Shown piece after piece: positions 10,275-23,371 of a stretch of DNA of 64,000 nucleotides; position 1 is the stretch's first letter; each line of letters starts with the position of its first letter. The position numbers were made by a program, and so were the translations under genes. Origin of the DNA: Dastarcus helophoroides (lineage: Eukaryota > Arthropoda > Insecta > Coleoptera > Bothrideridae); the NCBI GenBank assembly GCA_028583605.1, contig CM053326.1:16820046-16884045 (forward strand). The letters run 5' to 3'. Under the pieces are notes generated by a model. The model searched no databases. It was not told where the DNA came from and was given only the letters and a program-made list of their open reading frames with translations.

Positions 10275-10922
10275 TCGTCCTTAATAAAGCCCTTAGAATG
10301 TTTTGAAAATTACGTAATTTAAAGGGAATCATGCAAGTTACGATTATTAATAGATATTTCAATAGTATCCAGTTTGTTCTAATATTTATGGTTTTTTAAT
10401 AATAATTATTGCTTTTTTAGGAACTATATTTTTTATTATTAAATGTTTTTACCACTATAATTTTTTTGTTTAAAAATAAAAAAATTGTTCAGTTAACCCA
10501 CTTTACCACATATAAAGTATGGCATGACATACATTAAATTAATCATAAAAATGTGTTAAATTCGAAAATGATAAAATCCAATATGATATCCATAAGAAAT
10601 AACAAAGTTGACATAATTTGCTCAGAAACAGTTGAATATGAAAAAATTTAATGTACACCAATGAAAAGGCCTCAAAAAACAACTAATTACATTTTTTAAT
10701 TTTTTTCAATCGGACTTCAAATAAACAAGTAACTGCTGATTTTTGAAAATGGGAAATTTCAGTTTTTTCTAAATAAAATCAAGACGAATTGGAATTTAAT
10801 TGTTTTCTTAGCGAAATAATATTAGGCATTAAATTCTGCACTATTCCCATCTAAGCTTCCTTGTATCTCTAATGGTTTACGAGATCCCTGTAGTGGAAAT
10901 CAAATTTGGTTTAACCTGTATA
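10275..10922 (+). mobile_element. Foldback family A, copy 3
   Basis: Direct-orientation relative of 6725-7419, ending in TTTGGTTTAACCTGTA. It lacks the conserved GTGCATGCAC block in exact form (AATCATGCAAG instead) and is more diverged than copies 1 and 2. Non-coding. Confidence 0.7.
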
Positions 10923-13009
10923 AGACAAAAAATCAAACTCATCCCCATAAAAAAAAAAAGTTGCAACTCTTTGGCATGAGTAATATGTTTTTAGGAGCGC
11001 ATTCTTATGAAAAATGATAAAACGTTTGTTTCATCAAAAAATTTTGATTTATTCTTGAGTCATTACAGAAAAGTTGTGTTTTGGGGTCCCCTTTAAGGGG
11101 TGCTTTCACCACCTAAATCGCCGAGCTAACATCCAAGAAAAAAATAGGTATTCAGTACTTTTTTATGTACTATAATATATCGCAAAACGAAAAAAATGGG
11201 TGGGGTATACACCTCGGGTACTGTCCTTGTTACAGTAAAATGCCACCGAAAATATCAAATTAAAACTTAGCAGAGAGAAACAATTACACAAAAAAAGAGT
11301 AGCAGAGAAAACTCGTTACCAGCGCATAAAAGATAACTTAATTAAGTTTGCAGAACAAGAGGCAAAAGGGAGGTGCAAATATTCAAGCAAAAAGAAAAGG
11401 GTCAAAGACAACTAATTTCCAATATGAAGTCTCGAGAACAAAGGAAGATACGAAAGCCTTGGCGAAAGAATAAGAAAGAATGGCATACAATAATTAATAA
11501 TTGATGCATGAATAGTTCGGTTAACAGTTTTACTGCTGCGCCCCACGTTTTTTGTTTTAAAGCTTACAAGTATTTTCATAGCTATTAAAAATTTATAGTC
11601 ACAATTTTTCAGGACCATCTGTATGGAGTTATGAATCTGTATGGGATTATAAATCTGTATGGAACTAGGAGAAATTATTTTATACTTTTTGGTCCGTTTT
11701 AAAAAAACCTGTTAGTTTAAAAAGTTTTTTTATTTCAATTATTTATATCTAGAGGCACCCAAAACGCTCGGCTAAAAATATTGGATATAACACATAATTG
11801 GCAGAATTGACGTTTCCATGATTTCTTGTCACCGGAGCAATTTCTATAAATAAGAGTTGATATTTTTAAATTCGTTAAATATTTACGAAACATTTTTTTT
11901 ATTTAAATATTAGTTAAAGTTAGTAAAATATTAGTTAAAAATGATTTGTTTAGACAGTACATTTTAATTTATTTTATTTTCTCTCTTTTCAAAGCCAACT
12001 ATTTGTTACATCCGAGCGTTTTTAATGCATTGAGATATAAAAATGCATTTTACTCGAAAACCGTTGAAAATATAAAATTTTAGTAGGAGTACCTTTTTTA
12101 TGTAAAAACGTTTGTAGTTTTATTTTTTGTTACTAAACTGCGACAAAAGGGCACATAAAATAAATGAGGTACGTTTTAAACACCACCCCTCTGGATTTAC
12201 TCGCCACTGGTTAAGTTCTATTAATTAAATCCCAGATTTTTTGAAAGGACACGAAAAGGTATGAAGTTGTGCGATATTTCATTTCATTAGCTGTACACTT
12301 TTCGCAACTATTATTAAAAAATTATAATTAGGAAGTACCTTCTACACCCTGTAACTCGGAAACGAAGCGTTTTACGACCTATGTTTATATAAACTTTTAA
12401 TCTTATTTTGGGCTCTAAAATACAATCCCAAATTTATGGCACTACCTTTAGAATCACCATGTATACAAGTTATTATTGATTGCGTTTATCTTTACAATTT
12501 CGTTTACTTCTGCCTTTTTGTTTCTTAGGATTTGCCATATTTTCTTTTGGGATCCATATATGTATATTTCGCTCCATGTCTTTCGTATATTTCTCCCAAT
12601 GCTTTACTTTTATCTGTCTCATTTTTTGGTTGGCTATATTTCTTTCTTCTAGGTAGTCTTCTGTTTTCTTCTATTTTTGTCATTTTATACCTTAGAAATA
12701 TTTTTTTTCTTCTTATCTGTTATTTTTTTTTTTCACCTCCTTAGTAAACCATGGCATTTAATTGTTTAGTGATGGGTATAGTTTAGTTTTTCGTGTCCCT
12801 ACAGCTTCTCTTGCAGCATCTAAAATGTTGTTTTTCATTTTTTTTCCATGCTACCTATGCACTATCGTTTTCTTTTACGGGTGTTTTTGATTTTGTCGTT
12901 TTCAGTCTTATTTCGTACAGGTTTTTTGGGCTCTTGTCTTCTAGCAACTCGATTCGAAACTCAAAATTATAAACTACTAGCTGTTACCCGCGCCTTCGTC
13001 CACCTGAAA
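10923..13009. other. No gene recognised; AT-rich
   Basis: Two kilobases with no recognisable protein motif. Short T-rich reading frames near 12532-12744 look like low-complexity chance. A motif TTACCCGCGCCTTCGTCC lies at 12985-13002 and is discussed in the findings. Confidence 0.5.
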
Positions 13010-13640
13010 GAAGAGCAAGAATTTTTGGGTCACCTTTTTAGAAATTCCGACTTTTTTAATTTTTCTCACAATTTCGATTTCTAAATTTTCAAACTTTTTT
13101 TTTAGAATGCTTACTTTTTTGCAAATGTTTTAATTTTGTTATCAAATTTCGGTTTTTTAAGATATGATTTTTTCCAGAATGTAAACTTTTTTCAAAATTT
13201 TAATTTTTTATGAAATTTTGGCTGTTTCAAGAATTTATCCTTTCTTCCGAAATTTTGACTTTTATGTAGCAAATGGTATTTTTATTTGAAAAATTCGACT
13301 TTCTTTTGAAAGTTTCCATTTTTTTTAAAATTGGATTTTTCTCAAAATTTCAATTTTTTTCGAACTTTGTTCAGAATTTTCAGTTTTCTGAAAATGGTCG
13401 CCTTTTGTCATCAAATTCAACTTTGCTCTGAAGAAAGGACTTTTTGCAGAAATCAAATCTTTTTTGAAATTTCATTTTTTTATGAAAATTTTCACTTTTT
13501 TGAAAAAGTTCAACTTTTTTCAGAAGTTTTGACTATTATGTAGTAAACTGGGGTTTTATTTGAAAAATTTAAAATTTTGATTCTTTTTGAAAATTTTCAC
13601 TATTCTGAAAAATTGGATTTTTCTCAAAAATTCGTTTTTT
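13010..13640. repeat. Degenerate A/T-word tract (AAATTTCGACTTTTT type)
   Basis: Many loosely periodic variants of the words GAAAATTT, TTCGACTTTTTT and CAAAATTT, about 20-25 bp apart. Similar tracts recur at 19490-20060, 43600-43960, 58170-58330 and 61250-61990. It is low-complexity sequence, not a gene. Confidence 0.6.
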
Positions 13641-13813
13641 AAACTACATGAACCATCATCATTAAATGACGATGTCGTTCTGCCCTCATTGCAAAGTTTT
13701 GCATTTATTTACATAGAAAACGTATCGTGCTATATGTGTGAGAGTAGAAAATCGAGAAATTGCGCGAAATCTGTCAACACTGAAGCGATAGACGGACAAA
13801 CACACATTTATAT

Positions 13814-14187
13814 TGTTGCGTGTTATCTGTTCGATAACTAAATCTTCGTGAATTGCAAACACTTTATTTCAGATTTATTTCGGAACATTACAATTATGAT
13901 TCACCTACCCAGCAGATTGTCTAACTATCTGACTATCCGATTAACTGATATCCGACTAACTGTTCAACTGAGGGAAAAACTAGCGCGTATTTATACCGTT
14001 TCGGTTTCTATAATGGATCTCCGTACAGATATGATTATCGCTCACGGAAACGCTGCCGTATGATTCACTCTCGCGACCGCTTCCCATTGTCAAATGTTTC
14101 CACAGAGTTCCTTACACTACACAATCACTCTTACACTCTTACTTTTAATTCTTAAAATTCCAATTTTAAAATTATAAATATTGTTAC
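13814..14187 (-). mobile_element. Solo LTR of the gypsy family at 26.9 kb
   Basis: Starts TGTTGCGTGTTATC and aligns with the LTR at 26892-27240: CTGAGGGAAA, the TATA region GTATTTATACC (TATA box on the minus strand), CTCCGTACAGAT, GCTTCCCATT and ACACTACACAATCACT are all shared in order. The right end is diverged. No internal gypsy sequence borders it, so it is a solo LTR. Confidence 0.75.
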
Positions 14188-16599
14188 CTATTTTTTCCTT
14201 AACATTTCGACTTCAAATTGAAAATATTTAATTAGTAAAGAGCATGATATAATATAAGACTGGTAATGTAATCCGCTATATCTCACGGTTGCGATAAGTG
14301 GCACTAAAACCGGAGACGATTGAAAAAAGTACACGATATGAAGGATAAACAATAAAGGGCTGCCTTGAGTAGATTAAGCAATGCTTTCTTATGCAAATAT
14401 TGATATTTTATGCAATTGTTTCACAATTTTTCGGTTTTATATTTATATTTTAGTTACAAAATGGACAAGACTTGTTTTGTCTATGTCCAACAGTGGTTAT
14501 AAAAGCTGTGATAAAAAAGTGTCGTTGTTTAGAGTGCTTAAGGCCAAGTTAATATATGGAGGTGAAAAATCCCGCGAAATGATTGGCTGTTGTCAATTCG
14601 AGATTTTGTATGCGAAAAACATTTTAGTGCAGATTTTGTTCTAGGAGAAATAAACAATAAACTTAATCAGTTTCTATTAAATGAATATCTTAGCCCAAAG
14701 TAATTTAAATATAAAATTCTTTTTGTATATATATTTAGGAAAGAAAAATGATATTAATAGACAGACGAGTCGTTTGGTTTATCAGTATCCGACGTATGTA
14801 TAGAACATTAGCTATAACTTTTTTTAAAATGTTTATGGAAAAATGTGTCAGATAAACTTTTTTGGTTAATTATTTGTCATTTTTCAGTGACTTTAATTTT
14901 GTTTTCTTAGCTCTTATTTTGTTGCTTTGGTAAATAATTTGTGTGTTGTCAAATGACACTTGCATTTTTTATTTGCTCTGTTCAACAAATCTTAACTGTC
15001 TGCGTTCGGTTACATCAAATTTATAGGGGTTAGATTCGGAGAATCTCAAGAAATCTTAATTTTACTGATTTTTAACATTGATTTTTTAATGTTATTTTTA
15101 AAGAAATCTAAGTACGAGAATGAAATTGTTACCAAAAATGAATGTAGATGTACTGGCAAAAATTTTATTTTAATTACTAACGCATGTTTAAAAACAGTAT
15201 TAAATTATTTAATATGAGAATCGATAAAATTATGAAATTATTATATTTTCTCGAAATTTTTCACTTCTAGATCCTGTAAGATTCGAGGTCATCAAAAGCA
15301 GAAAGATATGCAATTGTAAAAAAGCAAACAAAAAATACGGATGTCATTTAAAATTTCAAAGTTCGTTACCGTAGGAAAAAGAAACTAAGGTCACCAAAAT
15401 GCGGCAAATAATGAAGCAAAAAAAGTTTATTAAAAATATTTTGTTCTAACTTTTTCTTTTAAACAGTTACAGTCAGTATTTCAGACATACGTCGGACGGT
15501 GCCGTATACTTTGCATAGAGTTACGCCAGTTCTTAAACATCTCACTGTCTATCTCTCTGTAAGCCACCAGTCTCCCGATTACGTGCCACATTTCGCCTCG
15601 CGTCGGAATACTTTACTTATACATTATCATGATAACGAGTTATAAATTAAAATAGTCGACTCAAAATTTCGCGATTGTTTCGTTATAAATGTGAAGTTAT
15701 TTCTTAAAATTTTCTATATTAATTTAGAAATCTCGAAATACTTTATAAAATGGGAAGTTTCGAACAATATATTCGAGTTAAGAATGAAAATTTGGCTTAA
15801 AAATTCGAAGTTAAAAAGAAATTTTAAACTGACACGTCCGCAAGGAAAAAAAAACTGTTTTGTGAAAATATCATAATATAAAAGGTTTTCATCGAAATAA
15901 AAGTTAGGAAACCCGGGCATACAAATCAGTTAAATTGCCTTCCCTTCTGTATAGCCGCTCTTGTGCGGCGCACAACCTGCACACCTACACCCGGCGGTCC
16001 TGTTCTTTACATACCATTCAGAGCAGCTTTCCTCTTTAATTTTTTTCCGTTTCGACTATTTTTAATTTTTATCTTTATTTTGATCCAGGAAATTTTGTTC
16101 TACTTTATTTTAGACTAAATTCGTCTTTCTCTTTTTGGTGTTTAATTATTTTTTATACAAATTTATTTTGATTTTTGACTTTCTTCTGATCCAGTAATTT
16201 CCGTCCCATTTTCTTCTTGCCTAAATATATTTTTCTTTCTTTAGCAATTTCATTTGATTCAAGTGCAGTTGGGTGTGGAAGTCAAAATTTTGTAATGCAT
16301 TTGGTATATTCAGTAAGTTTCTAAATAAAACATGAACAATTTTGTCATCATCATTGTTTCTTGGGGGTCCGTTATTAGTTCAGCGGATTCCAAGTCATCA
16401 GTTGAACAATCACAATCTTTGATTTTTTTCTTATTCGAATTAGCTTTTTCTAAAAAATATCAAATATGCCAGATGTATCAGCTTTCAAAATTTCAAAGTC
16501 TTTGTCGCTGGCTTTTGAATTTGTATTTTTTTAGCAACAGCTTCTCTTGTAGTTGCACCAACCTGTTTTTTAATTATTACATGTTGATTTAGCTGCTCG
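14188..16599. other. No gene recognised
   Basis: AT-rich sequence. Short reading frames at 14381-14644 and 15691-15920 carry no family motif. A GC-richer stretch at 15930-16010 (GCGGCGCACAACCTGC) has no assignment. Confidence 0.45.
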
Positions 16600-16920
16600 T
16601 TTATTAAGTGTATTTACAATCTAGTCAATTTACACTCATAAACGAGCGGTTTGATCTTCTGAACGCACCTGTAATTGAAGCTTTGGACGAGAATTCGGAT
16701 TAGACGAAATATTCGTGCGAGTTTGTGATCCATGGAGCTTGTTAGCAAACAACGGCTAAACAAATTGCTGGTATAACCGCCGATGATGCAGTAATGCGAA
16801 ACCTGGTCCGGTGTTAGCAAATATTTATCGAAACATTGTAGAATTTTTGATTATCTACTGCTTTTTAATCGTTAATGAATTTTAATAGTTATGAATTTTA
16901 TAAAATGTTCATATTCTTGT
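16600..16920 (+). mobile_element. Penelope-like element, 3' terminal fragment 1
   Basis: Matches the sequence that follows the GIY-YIG nuclease in the copies at 42.7 kb and 54.5 kb: AATCTAGTCAATTTACACT, CTTGATCTTCTGAACG-like, ATTGAAGCTTTGGACGAGAA, GATCCATGGAGCTTG, then a hammerhead-like motif and TCGAAACATTGTAGAATTTT. No coding part remains upstream, consistent with 5' truncation during reverse transcription. Confidence 0.75.
16767..16818 (+). ncRNA. Hammerhead-like motif of the Penelope 3' end, best-preserved copy
   Basis: Stem I pairs ACCG with CGGU, with an outer GCU/AGC. The core reads CCGAUGA where the consensus is CUGANGA. Then comes one extra U, stem II GCA/UGC with loop GUAA, GAAA, stem III ACC-U-GGU (palindromic apart from a U-U mismatch), and cleavage triplet GUC. 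The C at core position 4 is shared by all four copies in the window, so it is ancestral in this family, and activity is uncertain. Confidence 0.6.
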
Positions 16921-18054
16921 TTTTGCTTTTCTAACGCTAGTAACATCTAAATAAACTTAATTTTAGTAATTATGATTTCAAGTAATATCTATCGGTTTCG
17001 GTTATTATCGGTCCCGGTGGTTGATATTAACCGAAAATTCATAGATCATATGAGAATGTTGCATATTTTAATATGTGAAGCTATGTTAGGGTTCATTTTT
17101 TTCTTTTTTTTTATCAAAGAAAAGCTGTAAGCATGCATAAAATAAGTTTACTTCTCGATTCCCTACACAACACCTTTGTAAAAAATTTCCGTTAAATACA
17201 AATAACTCTTTACCGGGAATACGTGTGATAATATCGTCAATTTTAGGGACAAATTATTATACATGCCATACCAAGAACTGTTTTTGCAGCAGAAAATGAC
17301 TATTGGCGACTTATTTGAGAATAAATTTGACTGGTCGAATATACCCCCCTGACCGATAGTCCCGGCGTTTTCCTAAATCTAGATATAGCAAGAAAAGCGT
17401 GGATATTTTTATAATAAGAAAGTGAAATATTGCTAAGATGTAAGAATGGTATAATTATTTTAAACACAAAACATGGCATTAATGTAGTGGCTCAACTAAT
17501 TACTACTTCTCTTAAATGGAAAGTTGAAATATCGAAAAAATCCAAATCACTGCCTTCTGTCTGCTTAATAATTCATCAACGCCAACTTTACTAGCATCTT
17601 AACAAAGTACTCTCCATTACATTTAGATTATCTTAAATATTTACCAGAGTATGCTATACTTTATGGGGTTCAAGTCGCATTATATGAGCGTGGGATTTAA
17701 CTCACTGTCAGTTGTATTCCTATTAATATTTAATAATTTCATTACAAGTTAGTGACCGCAACCGCAATAACAAGTTAGGATCAAATTTTTATAGTTGTCT
17801 ATTTATTAAACGCTTCTTACAAATAATGTGAAAACCTTTATGAGCAAATAAATTTAAATTTTTCCTTCATTCTGTGTAAATATTTGTAGGAAGGATAAAA
17901 TAAATAGATCAATCTAAACCGGCCAAAATAATGGTTCCACTTATCAATGTTAAATGAGTGTACGTAGGTTTAATTTACATAAATCGAAATTTGTTCTGAG
18001 ATATTAATTCGCCGCGTGCATTACCCATTAATCCGCTGATTTGTGATTTTTTCG
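16921..18054. other. No gene recognised
   Basis: AT-rich; no coding motif or inverted repeat seen. Confidence 0.45.
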
Positions 18055-19294
18055 CATAACTGATGAACACATTTCACTATAGACAAGAAATTTGGCATAG
18101 GGGGTTTCTTTGGTCAAGAAATTCTAATTTGTTAACAGATTGTCAGTAACTACTCATAGGGGGCGCCACCTGCGCTACCTTGTATTATTCTAAAGCATCA
18201 TAAATTGTTTGTGCCTTCAAGTACACTTATTTTAAATAGACTTTTCTATTTGCCTACATTTTTTATGTAAAAAAGATATACTTTCTAAATGTTGATACAA
18301 GCAGCCGTTTTCAAGATATTTGCCGTCAAAGTTTGCCGTACGTTTATTTTAAGTTATGTAAATGTGAATTTTTCGCAGTAGGTTTCAAAATAAAAGTAAT
18401 AAAACTGACTCTTAAATGGTTTAAATCAAATATTACTTTACTGACATTATTATTACACATATTTTTTAAATTTCTAAAGCAAATTTAACTAAAATACCAA
18501 AACAAAATTTATTTTCAAAAATAGGTGTGTGGGAAATGACCTTTTTCATGTAAAGGGATTGTAAACAATTAAAAATCTGACTGTCTTTTGGTGAAATTCA
18601 TCTCCAAAAATCTGCTTTGACCACCCTGACTATTAAAATTTTCTTGTGCGGACTCAGAGATCATATCTCACATCTCTATGTTAGAAAATAAATTACATCT
18701 TATTTTTTTCAATTTTCTTTATTGAGATTTTCAAAATTTAGGTAATAATATTATCAGCAAAGTAATATTTGACCTGAATTCGTTTTAAAGCTGTCTTATG
18801 ATTACTTTTTTTTCAAGCCTACTTCGAAATTTTAATATCTTAGTAATTTAAAACCAAGGCACGTCAAGCTTTAAAGGCAAATATCTTGCAAACGGTGGCT
18901 CGAATCAACTTTCAGAAAGTACACCTTTTTTACGTAAGAAATATGGGGAAATAAAATAACCGATTTAAAATTAAGATACGTAAATGCACAAAAAAGTTAT
19001 GATGATTTAGAATTATGCAGGATTGCGCAGGTAGCGCCCTCTATCAGCTATTGGTAATATGTTAGCAAATTAGAGTTTGCCGACTTAACAAATCCCCTAG
19101 TGCCAAATTTCGTGGCTATATTACAATTGATTCCATAATTATACGAAAAAATCGAAATCTTTTTTTCAACTTTGACACCCTGTATCTCTGTTAATATCAA
19201 CTTTTGGTATAAGGTAAATGTAGCTAAATCACATTATTTTTATTCGACAAATCCACCATTGCTCTGTGTACCTTTACTTACGGTCCACCCTGTA
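18055..19294. mobile_element. Inverted-repeat element, family B
   Basis: Arms at about 18055-18345 and 18870-19190 are inverted copies of each other: TTTGGCATAGGGGGTTTCTT against the complement of GATTTGTTAAGT-type sequence, and GGGGGCGCCACCTGCGC against GCGCAGGTAGCGCCCTC. The right end is CGGTCCACCCTGTA, a typical CAGGGTGG terminus; the left end is diverged. A second copy enters at 63.66 kb. The centre has no transposase, so the element is non-autonomous. Confidence 0.75.
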
Positions 19295-19489
19295 TTTGTA
19301 CAAATATTGAACATTAATTTAATTTAATTCAAAGCCATGAGAGTAAATATTTTAATCATTCGGTACAATTACTTAACAAAATGATAACATATTCAATTAA
19401 CCCAAAAAAAAAATAAAAGAAGGAAGACATGAGAAATTAGGGATATATCTATCTAAAGATAATAATCTAAAGGCAAAGTTCGATATTTT

Positions 19490-20060
19490 TTCTGGAAATT
19501 GCAATTTAATTTTTTAAAATCATGATTTTTTTTCCTAGTATTTGTTTTTCTTATTTTATTTTAAAAAATCTAATTCTTGGTAATTTCAACTTATCCGAAA
19601 TTCATCTTATTCTTTAAATGTTGACTTTTATCTCAAAATTCGATATTATGTGTTTCCGGACAGTTCCATTTAAAATCAAGTTTAGATAAATAGATTTAGA
19701 CTTTTTCACAAAATTCGGTTATTTTTATAAAATTAGATCGATATTTTAATAGAAATTCAAAAATCTGAGAACACTATTTTTAGGAAATTTTGAGAAAAAT
19801 TTTCTTCAAAAGTTTCAAGATTATAACAAAATTGAAATGAAATAAAAATTCTGAGAGTGCATTTTTTTTGCCTGAAATCGACTTGTTCTGGAAATTACTA
19901 CTTTTTTCAGGAAAATTGACCTTTGGAAATTTCGTCTTTTTTGTATTTCCACTTTTTACAAAATTCGACATTTCTTAAAGTTTTCCGTAGGGTTTTTTTT
20001 AAGATTGGGCATTTTTCAAAATTAGGACTTTAATCTGAAAATGCGATCTTTCCAGCTCTG
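19490..20060. repeat. Degenerate A/T-word tract
   Basis: Loosely periodic AAAATTCGA and TTTTTTC words as at 13010-13640. The reading frames across it (19780-20196) are products of this composition. Confidence 0.55.
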
Positions 20061-20609
20061 TAATTTTTAAGTGAAAACACACATTACCCAGCCAGAAGCT
20101 TTTTTTGCCTATGAATATTTCGAAATGATTGTTGCCCCCCTTGAAGAAAATCCTGCCTACGCTTATGTCCAAAATATTTGACGATTTGGTTTGCATGCCT
20201 AACTAATCGTGGAAATTTATTAAAAATCATGTAGGTAATTTTGCTACAATTTTTGAATGTCCATATTGTGAAATGTGATCCTCAAATTGGTATTGTTTTG
20301 TAAAACTACTAATTCCACTTGTACTCATTTGATACCGTTTTCATGTCCTATAATTAAATAAAAAAGTATGGAAACTCCAAGTAGTTTCTTCGGATCGAAA
20401 ACTTTTATATCTCGATTCAAATTGTTTATTAAATTTTGCATTTCCTGACCATATTTAGTTCTTTCCGAAGGAGTTTCTTTTCTCAAGTATGGAATATGTT
20501 TCGTGTGTTTTGACAACATATCTAACTTCGAAATGATAAGTTCTTTTGCTTTTTTTGTAGAATTGTTTGACTTTTTTTTCCAAAATTTTTATGCAAAGCA
20601 GTAGAGCAT

Positions 20610-20655
20610 AAGTGGGCCGCATACGGCGCGCGGTCCGAGTCTTGCTCATCTCTGG
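20610..20655 (-). mobile_element. hAT-like terminus fragment
   Basis: On the minus strand the sequence starts CAGAGATGAGCAAGACTCGG and continues with CCGCGCGCCGTATGCGGCC. This resembles the CAGNGNTGGGCAAACTNNGGCCC-type ends of non-autonomous hAT elements. No partner end was found, so only one terminus is claimed. Confidence 0.4.
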
Positions 20656-20668
20656 TAAAAATAATATT

Positions 20669-21012
20669 GTAACATAATGTAATTATAAAATTTATTTGGG
20701 AATTTTCTAGATAATTTGATAAGAGGAAGCGGCCGCGATAATGAATCAAACGGCAGATAAGCGCTAAAGAAATTTCCGCAAACGATAAGTCTTATTTGCT
20801 CGTTCCTTCTAGAACCCGGAACGGGATCTATAAATAAACTGTGCGGTCGGATTTCCCTTAGTTAGTTAGTCAACGACTAGTCAATGAATAAGTTAGTGAG
20901 TTAATTAGTTGATCAGTTAAGTGAATTACAATTGTCGTGTTCCGAGTTCAGTTTGAAAATAAAGTGGTTACAATTCAGGCAGTATTAATCTTCGAACCGA
21001 TAACGCGCAACA
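20669..21012 (+). mobile_element. Solo LTR with 4-bp target duplication
   Basis: A 344-bp LTR in sense orientation, TGTAACATAATG to CGCGCAACA. Inside are GGAAGCGGCCGC, a TATA box in TCTATAAATAAAC near 20830 and an AATAAAG signal near 20960. It is flanked on both sides by ATAT, the 4-bp duplication expected for gypsy integrases. The same family supplies the LTR at 26892. Confidence 0.82.
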
Positions 21013-22801
21013 ATATCTATATCTATACTTCTGCACTAATACATAAACCTAATCATCAGTCCACAGCGGAAACTAGTCAAGTCAAAAATACGAAATTTTA
21101 GCAGTAGGTTACTTTTTTAGTATAATTGACCGACCAATAGGATGGGTCGATCTTTAATATTTTTTTTAACCTTGAAAGTCCCCTAAAGGCAAAGGTTGCA
21201 TATTGGTACCCTAAAATATTTTTTTAATTTTACCAATGTTTGGCCCTTCAGGCCACTAAATACTTATTTGTAAAAATTATAAGTTTTAAAACTAAATTTT
21301 CTGTCTTGGAGAATTCTTTGAAATCGTTTATTTTCCAGGAATAAGACATATTTTTTTATTATTAACATATTTAGATATCAACCAGCCCCCTTCCACACCA
21401 ATATCCTAGGATGAGTTATCTCGGCGATAGGGCTAGTAGGGTCAAGGGTGGTAATTGGAAACCCGGGGTAAATGGAAACAGCCTTTTTATTTTTAAAACC
21501 TTCATATAACTTAATAGCTAATTGTATCAATCATAAAGCTGCCCCAATTTAATTTTAATTAAGAATACATGGAGCTTCAAACTTTAAATTTCCAAAATCA
21601 TTTACAGTTACCCCAATTTACCCTTATGATCCATTAGCCACGAATAATATATGTTTTGAAAAACTGACGTCTGTTTTTACGATACTTTGTGACACATTCA
21701 AGTTCATCATGCATTACTAATCAAAACCCAGTCTCATTACTACAAACAATATCAACAATTCATTCATCGTCCAAATCTTTTTCTTATCTTCTTCAATCTA
21801 ACCATTGATGACGTTGTTCAGCATTAAGAGATAACACCAAATTGGACGCTTAGAAAAAAAAGTGGTCCGTCTAAACCAAGTTAGCAATTAATGCAGACCT
21901 GACCTAAGAGTCTGTTTCCAAATGTATAACTGCGGAAGTAATGGTAGCCCAGTATCATACTTTTCCCTCAATAACAACACTATCCGTCGTTGCTCCAGAT
22001 AAACGAACAGAACAGCAAATACAAATCGTAATCTAGAAATCATTTTAAAATGGGAAAGGACAAAATTGGTTGATCTCGATGCTCTAAAAATGTAAGCCTT
22101 AATTTTTTCTTAGACAACGTTAAGGGATAATGCACGTTCTCATAGACATTAAAATCATCACTATAAAATCTAATTTTTCTATGCTATAAGTAAACGTAAA
22201 TGCAGACATATGTATTTATTTAATAATTTATTTATTTAAATAACTGTGTTCCTACCATTGTTAAACCAGACTCTTAAAAGCTGAGCTTTATTTTTTGAGC
22301 AAAAAAACATTTCACAACAGATCACCTGTTCACTCCTTACAAAGCTTAAGTTGGACCAACGGTAGAGAACCGTTCTTGTGTTTGGAATTAGGCTCTCAAT
22401 GGCTCTTTGGATTCAACTGATAATAAAATCCTAACCCAATCTCTTCGGACACTTAAGCACAAATTGGTTGGTGGTTTTTTCAACAAGTATTTTCTTGAAA
22501 GATGTTTACAAGAACTCATGGTTCTGATATCTCCGAGGGTAACATTTTTGATGCATACAAGACAATCGAGGACACCAAATTTCTGTGAAATTCAGCTTTG
22601 TACAGTGAGAACTTTTATTTAGGGAAATTATTTTTCTACTGAACTTCTAACTCTGAAACTTCTTTCTTGCTAAGCAAAATTCTCCCTAATAATTAACTAC
22701 AACTTAACTTTGTTCAAATCGGCAATTTGTCGCCTTCTATCTTTATTTCCACCTTCTATTCGCATTACTCCAAATGCCCAACTCCCTTCTCTAATTTATA
22801 G
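21013..22801. other. No gene recognised
   Basis: AT-rich. A stretch near 21450-21480 (GGTAATTGGAAACCCGGGG) looks like a transposon end but no partner was found. Confidence 0.4.
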
Positions 22802-23070
22802 TGCTGTTACACGTTATCGGTTCGGAAATTAAAACTTCGTGAATTGTAACCACTTCATTTCAAACTTAGTTCGGGACACTATGGAACACTACAATTATAA
22901 TTTACTTAACTAACTGACCAACTGACGGATCTTTGTACAGATAAGACTTATCGTTTGCGGAAACATCTAGAGCGCTTATTTATTATCGCGGCCGCTTCCC
23001 ATTATTAAATGTTTTTAGAAAGTTCCTTTCACAATCAATAATACAAATTTTATAACTTGATTTAGTTACA
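22802..23070 (-). mobile_element. Solo LTR, internally shortened
   Basis: Aligns with the 26892 LTR at both ends: ACGTTATCGGTTCGG at the left, GCGGCCGCTTCCCATTAT and TTTAGTTACA at the right. It lacks about 80 bp of the middle, so the TATA region is largely deleted. No internal gypsy sequence adjoins it. Confidence 0.75.
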
Positions 23071-23371
23071 ATATTTAATAAGAATCATGTAATTAGAATA
23101 TAACCCAGTAATAGCCAATAACAAGCATTTTTAGACGCATCTCGTCAGGCATAATTAAAAAAAAAGGGAATTGTGGAAGCTTTTAAATTGTAATCATTTG
23201 TTGCTCTCATTTAAATAATATTTAGTTGTCCTACTTTATATGTCAGTGGGTATATTACCTCTATGCATTATTGCCTCTGGTGCGTGTCCATAGGTGTTAC
23301 GGATGCAGGATGATTTTTGTCGGGTAAGTGCTGGTGGAGGCTAAACAAAATATGATTTTAAAAATATTTTA
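23071..23371. other. No feature recognised
   Basis: Short AT-rich interval between a solo LTR and an inverted-repeat element. Confidence 0.4.

Noticed and set aside
12170..12230. Shared AACCAGTGGC sequence with 48600 as one transposon family
   Set aside because: Similarity covers only about ten bases plus AT-rich flanks.
21440..21925. Pogo-like MITE around GGTAATTGGAAACCCGGGG
   Set aside because: A matching opposite terminus could not be found; the TTTCCAAAT near 21913 is too short to count.
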